Below the pieces are notes generated by a model. That model saw only the letters and a list, made by a program, of their open reading frames with translations, was not told the origin of the DNA and did not search any database. Positions 18,291-27,698 of a DNA stretch of 64,000 nucleotides are shown here, one piece after another; position 1 is the first letter of the stretch, and the number at the start of each line of letters is the position of its first letter. The DNA comes from Vibrio fluvialis (GTDB lineage Bacteria; Pseudomonadota; Gammaproteobacteria; Enterobacterales; Vibrionaceae). Made by a program: the position numbers and the translations under genes. The stretch lies in the NCBI RefSeq assembly GCF_900460245.1, contig NZ_UHIP01000001.1, forward strand, positions 434,001 to 498,000, in the 5' to 3' direction.

Positions 18291-20426
18291 ATGTTTGAAA
18301 AACCAGTAGTAAAAACATTCCAGTACGGTAACCACACCGTGACACTGGAAACTGGCGTTATGGCTCGTCAGGCAACGGCAGCTGTAATGGTAACCATGGA
18401 CGATACAGCAGTATTCGTGAGCGTGGTTGGTAAGAAAGAAGCCGTTGAAGGCCAAGATTTCTTCCCTCTGACAGTAAACTACCAAGAGCGTACCTACGCT
18501 GCAGGTAAAATCCCTGGCGGCTTCTTTAAGCGTGAAGGCCGTCCTTCTGAAGGCGAAACGCTGACTGCACGTCTGATCGACCGTCCAATCCGCCCGCTGT
18601 TCCCAGATGCATTTAAAAACGAAGTTCAAGTGATTGCGACCGTTGTGTCTGTTAACCCAGACGTGCAACCTGACATCGTGACCATGATTGGTACTTCTGC
18701 TGCGCTAGCGATCTCTGGTATTCCGTTCAATGGTCCTATCGGTGCTGCGCGTGTTGGTCACATCAACGGTCAATTGGTTCTGAACCCAAGCAACGCTGAG
18801 CTTGCAACATCGAAGCTTGACCTTGTGGTTGCTGGTACTGAATCTGCCGTTCTGATGGTTGAATCTGAAGCAGAAGTTCTGTCTGAGGAAGAGATGCTGT
18901 CTGCGGTTGTATTTGGTCACGATCAACAACAAACCGTGATCAAAGCGATCAACGAATTCGCAGCAGAAGTTGCGACTCCTGCATGGGATTGGGAAGCGCC
19001 AGCAGAAAACACTGAGCTGAAAGCGAAGATTGCTGAGCTGGCTGAAAGCCAATTGGTTGAAGCGTACCAAATCACTGAGAAAATGGCGCGTTATGACCGC
19101 ATCCACGAAATCAGTGCTGAAGTCAGCGCGAAGCTGCTGGCTGAAGACGAAGAACTGAATCCAAAAGAAATCCACACTATCTTCCATGACCTGGAAAAAA
19201 CTGTGGTACGTCGCAGCATCATCGCTGGCAACCCACGTATCGATGGCCGTGAAAAAGACATGGTTCGTGCACTGGACGTACGTACTGGCGTTCTGCCACG
19301 TACTCACGGTAGTGCTCTGTTTACTCGTGGTGAAACTCAGGCTCTGGTTACGGCGACTCTGGGTACTCAACGTGACGCGCAAATCATCGACGAACTGACT
19401 GGCGAGAAGAAAGATCACTTCCTGCTGCACTACAACTTCCCTCCATACTGTGTGGGCGAGACGGGTTTTGTGGGTTCTCCTAAGCGTCGTGAAATTGGTC
19501 ACGGTCGTCTGGCAAAACGCGGTATTGCTGCGGTTATGCCTTCTATCGATGAATTCCCATATACAGTGCGTGTAGTATCTGAAATCACTGAATCAAACGG
19601 CTCGTCTTCAATGGCGTCTGTATGTGGCTCTTCACTGGCTCTGATGGACGCGGGTGTGCCAATCAAAGCATCGGTTGCGGGTATCGCAATGGGTCTGGTG
19701 AAAGAAGAAGATGACTTCGTCGTTCTGTCTGACATTCTGGGTGACGAAGACCACCTGGGCGACATGGACTTTAAAGTAGCGGGTACTTCAAACGGTGTGA
19801 CTGCACTGCAGATGGACATCAAGATTGAAGGTATTACGAAAGAGATCATGCAGATCGCTCTGAACCAGGCGAAAGGTGCACGTCTGCACATTCTGTCTGT
19901 AATGGATCAAGCTATCTCTGGTGCTCGTGACGATATCTCTCAATTCGCTCCACGTATCCACACCATGAAGATCAGCGCAGACAAGATCAAAGACGTGATC
20001 GGTAAAGGTGGCGCAGTGATTCGTCAGCTGACTGAAGAAACAGGCACCACCATTGAAATCGAAGATGACGGCACGATCAAGATCGCGGCAACTTCAGGTG
20101 AGCAAGCGCAAGATGCGATTCGTCGTATCGAGCAGATCACTGCAGAAGTTGAAGTGGGTAAGATCTACACGGGTAAAGTGGCACGTCTGGCTGACTTCGG
20201 CGCATTCGTAACGGTACTGCCTGGTAAAGATGGTCTGGTACACATTTCTCAAATCGCTGACAAGCGTATCGAGAAAGTGTCTGACGTACTGTCTGAAGGC
20301 CAAGAAGTACAAGTTAAAGTTCTGGAAATCGACCGTCAAGGCCGTGTACGTCTGAGCATGAAAGAAGCGGTTGAAAAACCAGCTGAAGAAGCGATGGCTG
20401 CACAGGATGCACCAGAAGCTGAATAA
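18291..20426 (+). CDS. pnp: Polyribonucleotide nucleotidyltransferase (PNPase)
   Basis: PNPase degrades RNA 3' to 5' by phosphorolysis and is part of the RNA degradosome. The 711-residue protein has two RNase PH-like domains (about 1-215 and 310-545, with [31 protein letters not shown] and [13 protein letters not shown]), an all-helical linker, a KH domain (about 550-615, [16 protein letters not shown]) and an S1 domain (about 620-690). I start at ATG 18291 ([13 protein letters not shown]), eight bases after AAGGA, because it matches the family N terminus; a longer frame from 18240 is not supported. Confidence 0.97.
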   Translation: MFEKPVVKTFQYGNHTVTLETGVMARQATAAVMVTMDDTAVFVSVVGKKEAVEGQDFFPLTVNYQERTYAAGKIPGGFFKREGRPSEGETLTARLIDRPIRPLFPDAFKNEVQVIATVVSVNPDVQPDIVTMIGTSAALAISGIPFNGPIGAARVGHINGQLVLNPSNAELATSKLDLVVAGTESAVLMVESEAEVLSEEEMLSAVVFGHDQQQTVIKAINEFAAEVATPAWDWEAPAENTELKAKIAELAESQLVEAYQITEKMARYDRIHEISAEVSAKLLAEDEELNPKEIHTIFHDLEKTVVRRSIIAGNPRIDGREKDMVRALDVRTGVLPRTHGSALFTRGETQALVTATLGTQRDAQIIDELTGEKKDHFLLHYNFPPYCVGETGFVGSPKRREIGHGRLAKRGIAAVMPSIDEFPYTVRVVSEITESNGSSSMASVCGSSLALMDAGVPIKASVAGIAMGLVKEEDDFVVLSDILGDEDHLGDMDFKVAGTSNGVTALQMDIKIEGITKEIMQIALNQAKGARLHILSVMDQAISGARDDISQFAPRIHTMKISADKIKDVIGKGGAVIRQLTEETGTTIEIEDDGTIKIAATSGEQAQDAIRRIEQITAEVEVGKIYTGKVARLADFGAFVTVLPGKDGLVHISQIADKRIEKVSDVLSEGQEVQVKVLEIDRQGRVRLSMKEAVEKPAEEAMAAQDAPEAE

Positions 20427-20486
20427 GCGTCACTGTCTGGGTTAAAGCGCGATCTGTTTTCGCTTTTTAACGCCAAAGCATGTTAT

Positions 20487-20514
20487 AAAGGGAGCGTCAT
20501 TCGCTCCCTTTTTT
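20487..20514 (+). terminator. Rho-independent terminator after pnp
   Basis: AAAGGGAGCG (20487-20496) and CGCTCCCTTT (20502-20511), five-base loop, with a T run to 20514. nlpI begins 29 bases later, so readthrough is possible. Confidence 0.88.
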
Positions 20515-20542
20515 AATGCGGGATAAACAGGAGTATCGATTT

Positions 20543-21451
20543 GTGAAATGGTTTCGAACCGCAACGGTCAGCGTAGCGCTGATGATTCTGGCAGGTTGTG
20601 CCACTAAGTCTTCGACGCAAAATACCCAATGGGTATATCCACCGATGGCGATTCCATTGCAAGCCAGTGTTCAGCAGGAAGTACAGATTGCCCGCTTAAC
20701 TCAACTGTTGCAACGTACGGATTTGAGCGACGAAGTACGCGCGAAAATGTTATTCGAACGCGGCAATTACTACGACAGTGTCGGCCTCAGAGATTTGGCT
20801 CGTCTGGATTTTACTCAGTCACTTTCTCTCAATCCGGCGCAACCGGATATCTTCAATCTGCTCGGCGTGTATTACACCGAAGCAGGCGAGTTTGATGCAG
20901 CCTATGAATCGTTTGATTCCACGCTGGAACTCGATCCGGAAAACTTCTATGCCGCCCGTAACCGCGCAATTGCCCTTTACTACGGAGAGCGTCCGGAGCT
21001 GGCTCTGGAAGAAATTACCAAACATTTTCAGCAGGATCCGAGCGACCCGTTTCGCGCGCTCTGGCTGTATATTATTCAAAGCGAGCAGTATCCTGAACAA
21101 GCTCGTCAGGATTTGATGGCACGCTATCAACAACATGATGAGCAATGGGGCTGGGTATTGGTAGCTCTGATGCTGAATGAAGTCTCTGAGGAGCAGGCTT
21201 TCAAAGCTGTGCTGGGCGGTACTCGTGATAACAGCGCACTGGCACAGCACCTGACCGAAGCGTATTTCTATCTTGGCAAACGCTATCAGATGCAAGGTGA
21301 CTATGCTCACGCAGTCTCACTCTATAAGCTGGCGATTTCCTTCAACGTGTATGAGTACGTCGAGCATCGCTACTCGTTCATTGAACTTGGCCGCATCTAC
21401 CAACACTTGCGCGATGTTCAATTGGCCAAGGCAAAGTCTGAAGCTGAATAA
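20543..21451 (+). CDS. nlpI: Lipoprotein NlpI, TPR adaptor of peptidoglycan hydrolases
   Basis: NlpI is an outer-membrane lipoprotein whose TPR repeats bind murein endopeptidases and the protease Prc. The 302-residue protein has a signal peptide ending in the lipobox LAGC, so the mature protein begins at Cys-19. TPR units are visible with the motifs FNLLGVYYTEAGEFDAAYESFDSTLELDP and RNRAIALYYG, and the family end region AYFYLGKRYQMQGDYAHAVSLYKLAI. The start is GTG 20543: AGGAG lies nine bases before it and it begins the signal peptide (MKWFRTA). The position after pnp is the same as in E. coli. Confidence 0.93.
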   Translation: MKWFRTATVSVALMILAGCATKSSTQNTQWVYPPMAIPLQASVQQEVQIARLTQLLQRTDLSDEVRAKMLFERGNYYDSVGLRDLARLDFTQSLSLNPAQPDIFNLLGVYYTEAGEFDAAYESFDSTLELDPENFYAARNRAIALYYGERPELALEEITKHFQQDPSDPFRALWLYIIQSEQYPEQARQDLMARYQQHDEQWGWVLVALMLNEVSEEQAFKAVLGGTRDNSALAQHLTEAYFYLGKRYQMQGDYAHAVSLYKLAISFNVYEYVEHRYSFIELGRIYQHLRDVQLAKAKSEAE

Positions 21452-21486
21452 GTTGTCATCTTAATGTGACATTCCATCACTAAGAT

Positions 21487-21515
21487 AAAAAGGCTGCTGA
21501 TAAGGCGGCTTTTTT
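21487..21515 (+). terminator. Rho-independent terminator after nlpI
   Basis: AAAAAGGCTGC (21487-21497) and GCGGCTTTTTT (21505-21515) pair with two G-U pairs around a seven-base loop, ending in six T. Confidence 0.75.
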
Positions 21516-21547
21516 ATTGCCTGTTGTTTTAAGTTTAGGCAAAATAG

Positions 21548-21560
21548 TTAGCCTATCTAA
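21548..21560 (+). promoter_or_regulatory. Operator-like word upstream of the marR gene
   Basis: TTAGCCTATCTAA is a 13-base imperfect inverted repeat, 16 bases before the regulator start codon. Read on the other strand it is TTAGATAGGCTAA, identical in 12 of 13 positions to the word in front of the MATE gene (22004-22016). Confidence 0.6.
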
Positions 21561-21576
21561 CCAAGTGGCAAGATTC

Positions 21577-21987
21577 ATGAGTTTAGGCATTCAACTGGAA
21601 AAACTGGAACGTTTCACGGCAAAAGTGTGGCGAAAGTACAGTAAAGAAGACCCAATCGCGCAGCTCAGTTTTAATGAGTATGACTACTTAAAAGTGATTC
21701 AGGGAGCGCAGGAAGCGATTCGGCTGACAGATCTTGCCGCGGAACTGGAAGTGACTAAACCTTCTGCTTCTAATATGGTCAAGCGCTTAGAACGAAAAGG
21801 CTTAGTTAGAAGGACTCGTTGCAGCGAAGATGCCCGCTCACATCGTTTTGAGCTGACCGAGCTGGCGGAAGAGCACCTTGAATCAGAAGCTAAGGTGTAT
21901 CAAATTCTGGCCAACCGGGTGTCACAACATCTCAGTGATGAGGAGTCGGCAGTTCTTGGTATGTTATTGAGTAAAGCATTGCGTTAA
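21577..21987 (+). CDS. MarR-family transcriptional regulator of the adjacent MATE pump
   Basis: The 136-residue protein is a winged-helix MarR-type dimeric regulator. The DNA-binding part shows LTDLAAELEVTKPSASNMVKRLERKGLVRRTRC followed by the wing SEDARSHRFELTELA, and dimerisation helices lie at both ends. I use the ATG at 21577 (MSLGIQLEKLERFTAKVW); an in-frame start 20 codons earlier would read through the operator-like word. The MATE gene starts 51 bases downstream on the same strand, and both genes carry the same operator word, so the likely role is to repress itself and the pump until a ligand binds. The ligand is unknown. Confidence 0.85.
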   Translation: MSLGIQLEKLERFTAKVWRKYSKEDPIAQLSFNEYDYLKVIQGAQEAIRLTDLAAELEVTKPSASNMVKRLERKGLVRRTRCSEDARSHRFELTELAEEHLESEAKVYQILANRVSQHLSDEESAVLGMLLSKALR

Positions 21988-22003
21988 TTTTTTATATTTT
22001 TAG

Positions 22004-22016
22004 TTAGCTAGGCTAA
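22004..22016 (+). promoter_or_regulatory. Operator-like word upstream of the MATE gene
   Basis: TTAGCTAGGCTAA is a perfect 5-3-5 inverted repeat (TTAGC-TAG-GCTAA), 22 bases before the MATE start codon. It is almost the same as the word at 21548-21560. It overlaps the AT-rich region where the promoter must lie. Confidence 0.65.
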
Positions 22017-22038
22017 TTATATTAATGAGTGGTTGAAT

Positions 22039-23373
22039 ATGAATACGTCTATCTATCGTCAGTTTCTGCGTTACGCGATTCCGACCGTTGCAGCCATGTT
22101 GGTGAACGGCCTTTATCAGGTCGTGGATGGCATCTTTATCGGCCACTATGTGGGCGCGGAAGGTTTAGCTGGAATCAACGTGGCTTGGCCAGTGATTGGT
22201 ACGATTCTGGGGATGGGAATGCTGGTCGGGGTGGGCACCGGAGCATTGGCCTCGATTAAACAAGGCGAAAAAGATCTCCACAGTGCCAAACGCATTCTTG
22301 CGACGGGGTTGCTGACGCTGGTGATGTTGGCGCCGATCGTTGCTACGATATTGTGGTTCTTCGCTGATGACTTTTTGCGTTGGCAAGGCGCTCAAGGGCG
22401 CACGTTTGAATTGGGCATGCAGTATCTGCAAATCCTGATCATCGGTTGTGTCTTCACTCTGGGGTCGATTGCAATGCCATTTTTGCTGCGCAATGACGAC
22501 AGTCCGAATTTAGCCACATTGCTGATGGTGGTGGGCGCGCTGTGCAATATCGTGCTCGATTACGTGCTGATTGCCTGGTTGCAATGGGAGTTAACCGGAG
22601 CGGCGATTGCGACCGCGATTTCGCAGCTGATCGTCACCGGTCTTGGTTTTAGCTACTTCTTCTCAAAGCGTGCCAAACTGCGTCTGACGCGCGCTTGTCT
22701 TACCATGGAGTGGCGCTATCTGCCGAAGATCTTTGCCATTGGAGTTTCCAGCTTTTTTATGTATGCCTACGGTTCAACCATGGTGGCGCTGCACAACAGC
22801 CTGATCATTCAGTACGGCAATGCCGTCATGGTCGGCGCGTATGCCATTTTGGGGTATATCGTCACCGTGTACTATCTCACCGTGGAAGGTATTGCTAACG
22901 GGATGCAGCCGCTGGCGAGCTTTAACCATGGCGCGCGTCAGTACGACAACATTCGCCGCTTGCTGAAAGTCGCCATGAGTATTGCAGTGCTGGGCGGGGT
23001 GGTGTTTGTGCTGATGATAAATCTGTTCCCCGAACAGGTTATCGGCATTTTTAACTCAAACGATCCCCGTTTGATGGAAGGCGCGGTGTTTGCGCTCAAA
23101 CTGCATATGTTCGCCCTGTTTCTGGATGGCTTTTTGGTGGTCAGTGCCGCTTACTATCAGGCAACCAATCATGGCGGCAAGGCGATGTTTGTCACCGTGG
23201 GCAACATGATGGTTCAGTTACCGTTTCTGTATATTTTGCCGAAGCTGTACGGCATTACCGGAGTGTGGATTGCGTTTCCGCTGTCGAATATCGCGCTCAG
23301 CTGCGTGGTCGGTGTGATGCTGTGGCGTGATGTCTCACGCTTAGGAAAAACGTCTGTACCTGCTTATGCTTAG
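22039..23373 (+). CDS. MATE-family multidrug efflux protein
   Basis: A 444-residue inner-membrane antiporter with about 12 membrane segments in two MATE halves. The N-terminal signature P-T-V-A-A-M-L-V-N-G-L-Y-Q-V-V-D-G-I-F-I-GHYVGAEGLAGI and the inner repeat around EGIANGMQPLASFNHGARQ (about 283-301) are typical of the DinF/MepA-like branch, which expels cationic drugs using Na+ or H+. I start at ATG 22039 rather than the TTG two codons upstream. Substrate cannot be told from sequence. It lies directly after the MarR gene, which probably controls it. Confidence 0.9.
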   Translation: MNTSIYRQFLRYAIPTVAAMLVNGLYQVVDGIFIGHYVGAEGLAGINVAWPVIGTILGMGMLVGVGTGALASIKQGEKDLHSAKRILATGLLTLVMLAPIVATILWFFADDFLRWQGAQGRTFELGMQYLQILIIGCVFTLGSIAMPFLLRNDDSPNLATLLMVVGALCNIVLDYVLIAWLQWELTGAAIATAISQLIVTGLGFSYFFSKRAKLRLTRACLTMEWRYLPKIFAIGVSSFFMYAYGSTMVALHNSLIIQYGNAVMVGAYAILGYIVTVYYLTVEGIANGMQPLASFNHGARQYDNIRRLLKVAMSIAVLGGVVFVLMINLFPEQVIGIFNSNDPRLMEGAVFALKLHMFALFLDGFLVVSAAYYQATNHGGKAMFVTVGNMMVQLPFLYILPKLYGITGVWIAFPLSNIALSCVVGVMLWRDVSRLGKTSVPAYA

Positions 23374-23395
23374 TGAATTGACGTGCAAAGAAACC

Positions 23396-23424
23396 AAAAG
23401 GCTGAAGTAGAACTTCAGCCTTTT
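23396..23424. terminator. Bidirectional terminator between MATE gene and ubiV
   Basis: AAAAGGCTGAAGT (23396-23408) and ACTTCAGCCTTTT (23412-23424) form a 13-bp stem with a three-base loop between the convergent genes. Confidence 0.92.
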
Positions 23425-23427
23425 TAG

Positions 23428-24306
23428 TCAGATATTTTTAATTTCTAAACCCGCCAGTTGATGCCAGTAGCCGTTGCATTGGTGATGCTCAAGCGGTTGG
23501 GGCTTCTGGCCCTGTTCATTGGCTTTAAAACGCTCGAGATGGCCGAAGGTTTCCACCCCCAATGGACTGAGCCGCACCACATCCACCAGACTGCTCATCG
23601 CAGGCAGATCGTTGATGAGGTTATAGCAGTACCCCGATTGAGTCTGAATACCGTTGAGATTGAATACCGATTGACCTTCCTGACTGTGAACCTGAATGCC
23701 GGTGGGATATTTAATACAGCAGGTTTCACACTCATCTTTGGCTCGGTTCTCGGCGCGCGCGGTAAAGCAACGCGCAGAGTAGGCCAGAGGCAGGTAACCG
23801 TGACTGAACACTTCGGTTTCAAACTTTCCACGGATGCCCAGCTGTTCACACTGTTCGAGAACGTTCGCCAGCCAGTCGCGAGAGAGTTCCACAGGCATAC
23901 ACCAGCGCGTCATCCCTTGTTTGAGAAACAGTTTCAGCGCATGGGCGTTGTAAGTATTGATCGCTGGGCCGACTACAAACGGAATGCCTTTTTCACTGGC
24001 CATTTGAATCGCGGCCATGTCATTGGCTTCCACGGCGAAATCGCCGTTATCAATGTACTTCTTCATCACATTGATTTCGCTTGGTGCTTCGAGCAGAGCC
24101 ATGGTTGAGAGCACGATCTGCTTACCGGTTGCACTCAGCGCTTTGGCGATCTCCAGCCAGTGTTGCGGTTTCATTTCGCGACGCTTCGAACAGACGGTTT
24201 CTCCCAGATAAATGATGTCCGCATCGCTGACACAAGCTTGTTGATAAAATTGCTCAACGTCCTGTTTAGGCCAGAAGTAGAGCAGGGGACCAAGGGCGTA
24301 TTTCAT
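23428..24306 (-). CDS. ubiV: UbiV, O2-independent ubiquinone biosynthesis (U32 family)
   Basis: UbiV works with UbiU and UbiT in oxygen-independent hydroxylation during ubiquinone synthesis; UbiU and UbiV each carry a 4Fe-4S cluster. The 292-residue protein begins MKYALGPLLYFWPK and has YLGETVCSKRR, QGMTRWCMPVELSRDWL and the cysteine-rich segment AYSARCFTARAENRAKDE followed by CETCCIKYPTG. These cysteines match the E. coli cluster ligands. The longer frame upstream of 24306 overlaps ubiU and is rejected. ubiU lies 17 bases upstream on the same strand. Confidence 0.93.
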   Translation of the reverse strand: MKYALGPLLYFWPKQDVEQFYQQACVSDADIIYLGETVCSKRREMKPQHWLEIAKALSATGKQIVLSTMALLEAPSEINVMKKYIDNGDFAVEANDMAAIQMASEKGIPFVVGPAINTYNAHALKLFLKQGMTRWCMPVELSRDWLANVLEQCEQLGIRGKFETEVFSHGYLPLAYSARCFTARAENRAKDECETCCIKYPTGIQVHSQEGQSVFNLNGIQTQSGYCYNLINDLPAMSSLVDVVRLSPLGVETFGHLERFKANEQGQKPQPLEHHQCNGYWHQLAGLEIKNI

Positions 24307-24323
24307 TGCATTCTCCACTTCGA

Positions 24324-25337
24324 TTATTGCCACTGGCGATGATAGGCGCCCAGTGTGGTCTGCGTGCCTTCCGAAACATTGGCCAGCGCAGCGTTCCACG
24401 CGGCTTCTACCTGATAAGCTCCCGGGTTAGCCAGATAGCGGTCGATGGCGGCACGCCAGGTTCGGGTCACTTGTTCGACATAAGCCGGACTGCGCTGACG
24501 TCCTTCGATTTTCACTGACGCGACATTTGCAGCAAACAGCTCTGGCAATAGTGAAAGAGTATTGAGACTGGTGGGTTCTTCCAGTGCATGATAGCGCTTT
24601 TGTTCGCCATCGAGTTCGGCCACAAAGCGGCCTTTGCACAGCGTAGGGTAGCCCGCATTCTCTCCGGCTGAATATTTGTCGATCAGGATTTCATTCAGGC
24701 GCGATTCAAGACCGGACGCGGTTTCCTGCCAGCGCACGTATTTGGCTGGTGAGCACGCACCGACGGTATTCGGTGATTCGCCGGTCATGTACGACGACAG
24801 ATAGCAGCGACCTTCCGACATAATGCACAGGCTGCCAAAGGCAAACACCTCCAATTCAACATCTTGCGGAATGTTGCGTGATAGCTGTTTGACCTGGTGA
24901 ATCGACAGTACGCGGGGCAGAACAACACGCTTCACGTTGAAATTCTGCTTGTAGAACTCTACCGCTTTGACGTTGGTGGCTGAGGCCTGCACGGAGAGGT
25001 GCAGTTCCATGTCGGGGTAACGCTGGGCAGCGTAATCAAGAATGGCCACATCGGCGACGATCAGGGCATCAACACCCAAATCTGCAGCCTGATCCACCGC
25101 GTTTGTCCAGCGTTCAAAACCGTTCGGGTGCGCAAAGGTATTCAGCGCAACGTGGATTTTTTTACCTTGGTCATGCACGTACTGAACCGCTTTATCCAGC
25201 TTTTTACCGCTGAAGTTAAGGCCGGCGAAGTGACGCGCGTTGGTGTCATCTTTAAAACCGATGTAGACCGCGTCGGCGCCACAATCAATGGCCGTTTTGA
25301 GAGCAGGCAAGTTACCTGCGGGACAGAGAAGTTCCAT
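24324..25337 (-). CDS. ubiU: UbiU, O2-independent ubiquinone biosynthesis (U32 family)
   Basis: The partner of UbiV in anaerobic ubiquinone hydroxylation. The 337-residue protein starts MELLCPAGNLPALKTAIDCG, the U32 signature, and has the segment FAFGSLCIMSEGRCYLSSY plus later cysteines (VGACSPAKY, YPTLCKGRF) that form the four cluster ligands. Length fits E. coli UbiU (331). In E. coli ubiUV is activated by FNR from a region shared with ubiT. Here a GGDEF-EAL gene separates them, and upstream of ubiU I see only half-matches to the FNR box. Confidence 0.93.
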   Translation of the reverse strand: MELLCPAGNLPALKTAIDCGADAVYIGFKDDTNARHFAGLNFSGKKLDKAVQYVHDQGKKIHVALNTFAHPNGFERWTNAVDQAADLGVDALIVADVAILDYAAQRYPDMELHLSVQASATNVKAVEFYKQNFNVKRVVLPRVLSIHQVKQLSRNIPQDVELEVFAFGSLCIMSEGRCYLSSYMTGESPNTVGACSPAKYVRWQETASGLESRLNEILIDKYSAGENAGYPTLCKGRFVAELDGEQKRYHALEEPTSLNTLSLLPELFAANVASVKIEGRQRSPAYVEQVTRTWRAAIDRYLANPGAYQVEAAWNAALANVSEGTQTTLGAYHRQWQ

Positions 25338-25444
25338 TGCTCGGGTACTGTTTTCTAAGGAAAAGTGCCCGCATTTTATGAAGAATTATGAATACCGGAT
25401 TTGATGTAAGGCAGGTTTCACTCAATAAAGGCGAAATTACTCAC

Positions 25445-27502
25445 TTAGAGTGATTTACGGTGGCGTCGATGCTGCGAAAACAGCTCTTCCACTTCGTGCT
25501 TTGGTTGAGGCCGATAGAAATGGAAACCCTGAATGGAATGGCAGTTCAGGTTGGAAAGTAGTGTCGCTTGCTGTTGGGTTTCAACCCCTTCTGCCACTAC
25601 GGTCAGATTGAGTGATTTACCCAAATTGATGATGTTTTCAATCACCGTGACCTGCTTGGGCAGTGTGTCGATGTCGGTGATAAATGCGCGGTCTATTTTC
25701 AGCTCATCAATCGGGAATCGGGCCAGATAAGCGAGCGATGAATAGCCTGTACCGAAGTCGTCAATTGACAGCGAGAACCCCAGTTTTTTGATGGCATTGA
25801 GCATTTGCAGCGTATGATCACTGTCGCTCATCATTGCGCTCTCAGTCAGCTCAAAGGTGATGCAGTTTGGATCCAAAGCGGTGGTACGCAACAGCTTCTC
25901 AAGGTAATCAATCAGTTGTGGGTTGCCAAACTGCTCGGGCGAAATATTGATCGCCACACGGCCTGGCAGAATACCTTGCTGTTTCCAGCGTTTGACGGTC
26001 GCAAACACATCGCGCATCACCACGCGGCCAAGATGTTCAATCAAGCCTGCTTTTTCCGCCACCGGAATGAAGGCCCCCGGGCTGATATAGCCTTCAACCG
26101 GGTGTTTCCAGCGCACCAGAGCTTCGGCGCCGTTGATACTGAAATCACGCGCGTTCACTTTCGGTTGGTACCACACTTCGAGGCCATTTTGCTGCAGTGC
26201 CTTTTGCAGTTCAATTTCCAGCCACAAGCGCATGCGCGCTTCTTTATTCATTTGATCATTGAACTTGATCAGACGGTTACGTCCGCGGTCTTTGGCTTCG
26301 TACATCGCGGTGTCGGCGTTTTGCAGCAACACGCGTGCATCATTGCCGTCGCCCGGGTAGCGGACGCTGCCAATAGAACAGGCGAGACGTTTACTGAAGT
26401 GGTGCAGATCGAACGGTTGGTTGATGAGCGAAATAATGCGCTCCGCCAGCATTTCCGCCGAACGGTTATGTTCGGGCTCTGGCAGGATCAAACCGAATTC
26501 ATCGCCGCCGAGGTGGCCCAACACCGCTTGTGGCGGCAGCAGACGTTTAAGGCGTGAAGAGACTTCTTTAATGACTTTGTCGCCGATGTGATGCCCCAGC
26601 GAGTCATTGATATTCTTGAAGTTATCAATGTCGAGGTAGAGCATTACCAGCGGAGTATCGTTCTGAATCAGTTGTTCCAGACGTTTGGTAAAGCCCAAAC
26701 GGTTATACAAACCGGTTAAGGTATCGATATGCATATCCGTTTGGGTCGTCGCGGACAGCTGCTTAGTCGCCTGCGACGCATCCTGAATCAGGATCAGTTG
26801 AGAATTGCTGCCCAGAACACGAGTAGTGCCAGCGTTCAGCTGAACTTTACGCTCAAAGCCGCAGCGCGGACCTGTGAGGCAAACCAGAGGGGCTTCAGAC
26901 AACAGCAGCCCGATTGGCGTAGTAAATACGGCTTTGGTTTTCTCATCAATAAACAGGCGTGACAGCTCTTCACCGAGAAGATCGGACGTGTCATCAAAAC
27001 CGAGCAAACGAGCGGATGATGGGTTGGCAGAAATGATGCAGTCGTCTTCCACCAACAGTAAGCCATCCGGCAGCAGAGTAGTCAGGGTCGAGAACTTGTT
27101 CTCCGACTCTTCCAGCGAGCGGATTAGGATCTGTTTTTCGGAGGTGTCTATGGCGTGAAACACCACATATTCAACTTGATTGTCGTTGAGTATCGGGGAC
27201 AGCGAAAAGTGCAGGCTGGTCTCTAGATCGAGTTCATGCAGCGTCACTTCCGCTTCGAGAGTTTCTCCGTTAAACGCACGAGAGTAATACGGTTGGAGAT
27301 GCTGGTAGAAGTGTTCACCCAAAACCTGAGTGTCGTTCATACCAATCAAGTCGTCAGCAGGAAGGCCGGCGATATCGCAATAGCGCTCATTGACCAGAAC
27401 ATACTGATGTTGGTCATTAAGCAGTGCAAAAAAGAACGGACTATTCGACGTAATTTTTGCAAACCAGTGCTGTATATTTTGCGAGGGCATGTGCGAAAGC
27501 AT
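25445..27502 (-). CDS. rocS: PAS-GGDEF-EAL c-di-GMP enzyme, RocS-like by position
   Basis: The 685-residue soluble protein has two PAS-like sensor regions (about 8-130 and 140-245), a GGDEF domain (about 265-425) with intact GGDEF and DTLTGLYNR, and an EAL domain (about 440-680) with EALVRW, NISPEQ, DDFGTGYSSL and AEGVET, all intact. No RxxD inhibitory site precedes GGDEF. A complete EAL suggests phosphodiesterase activity, with GGDEF perhaps only a GTP-binding regulator; this is inference. V. cholerae has a GGDEF-EAL gene, rocS, at what I recall to be this place, hence the symbol. I start at ATG 27502; a TTG one codon earlier is possible. It splits ubiU from ubiT. Confidence 0.82.
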   Translation of the reverse strand: MLSHMPSQNIQHWFAKITSNSPFFFALLNDQHQYVLVNERYCDIAGLPADDLIGMNDTQVLGEHFYQHLQPYYSRAFNGETLEAEVTLHELDLETSLHFSLSPILNDNQVEYVVFHAIDTSEKQILIRSLEESENKFSTLTTLLPDGLLLVEDDCIISANPSSARLLGFDDTSDLLGEELSRLFIDEKTKAVFTTPIGLLLSEAPLVCLTGPRCGFERKVQLNAGTTRVLGSNSQLILIQDASQATKQLSATTQTDMHIDTLTGLYNRLGFTKRLEQLIQNDTPLVMLYLDIDNFKNINDSLGHHIGDKVIKEVSSRLKRLLPPQAVLGHLGGDEFGLILPEPEHNRSAEMLAERIISLINQPFDLHHFSKRLACSIGSVRYPGDGNDARVLLQNADTAMYEAKDRGRNRLIKFNDQMNKEARMRLWLEIELQKALQQNGLEVWYQPKVNARDFSINGAEALVRWKHPVEGYISPGAFIPVAEKAGLIEHLGRVVMRDVFATVKRWKQQGILPGRVAINISPEQFGNPQLIDYLEKLLRTTALDPNCITFELTESAMMSDSDHTLQMLNAIKKLGFSLSIDDFGTGYSSLAYLARFPIDELKIDRAFITDIDTLPKQVTVIENIINLGKSLNLTVVAEGVETQQQATLLSNLNCHSIQGFHFYRPQPKHEVEELFSQHRRHRKSL

Positions 27503-27698
27503 CAAGATACTACCAACCGTCCAGAGCGCGTACTATTCATTGAACTTGTTACTCTTACAAGAGATATTAACTATAACTTTGATTCCCGCTACTGAAAAGG
27601 TGCATCAGGGTACGGGTTTTTTGATGCATAACAGGAATCGGCGCAAATACATCCATTATGATGAGACACACTTAAATTAAAGGTAACGGATAACGCGC

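Noticed and set aside
18705-19502. 265-residue antisense ORF inside pnp
   Set aside because: It is a shadow of the highly biased pnp codons, has no ribosome-binding site and shows no recognisable protein pattern. The same applies to the 200-residue antisense ORF in lysS (39574-40176).
27621-27634. FNR box upstream of ubiT
   Set aside because: TTGATGCATAACAG fits only the first half of TTGAT-N4-ATCAA. Not strong enough to list as a site.
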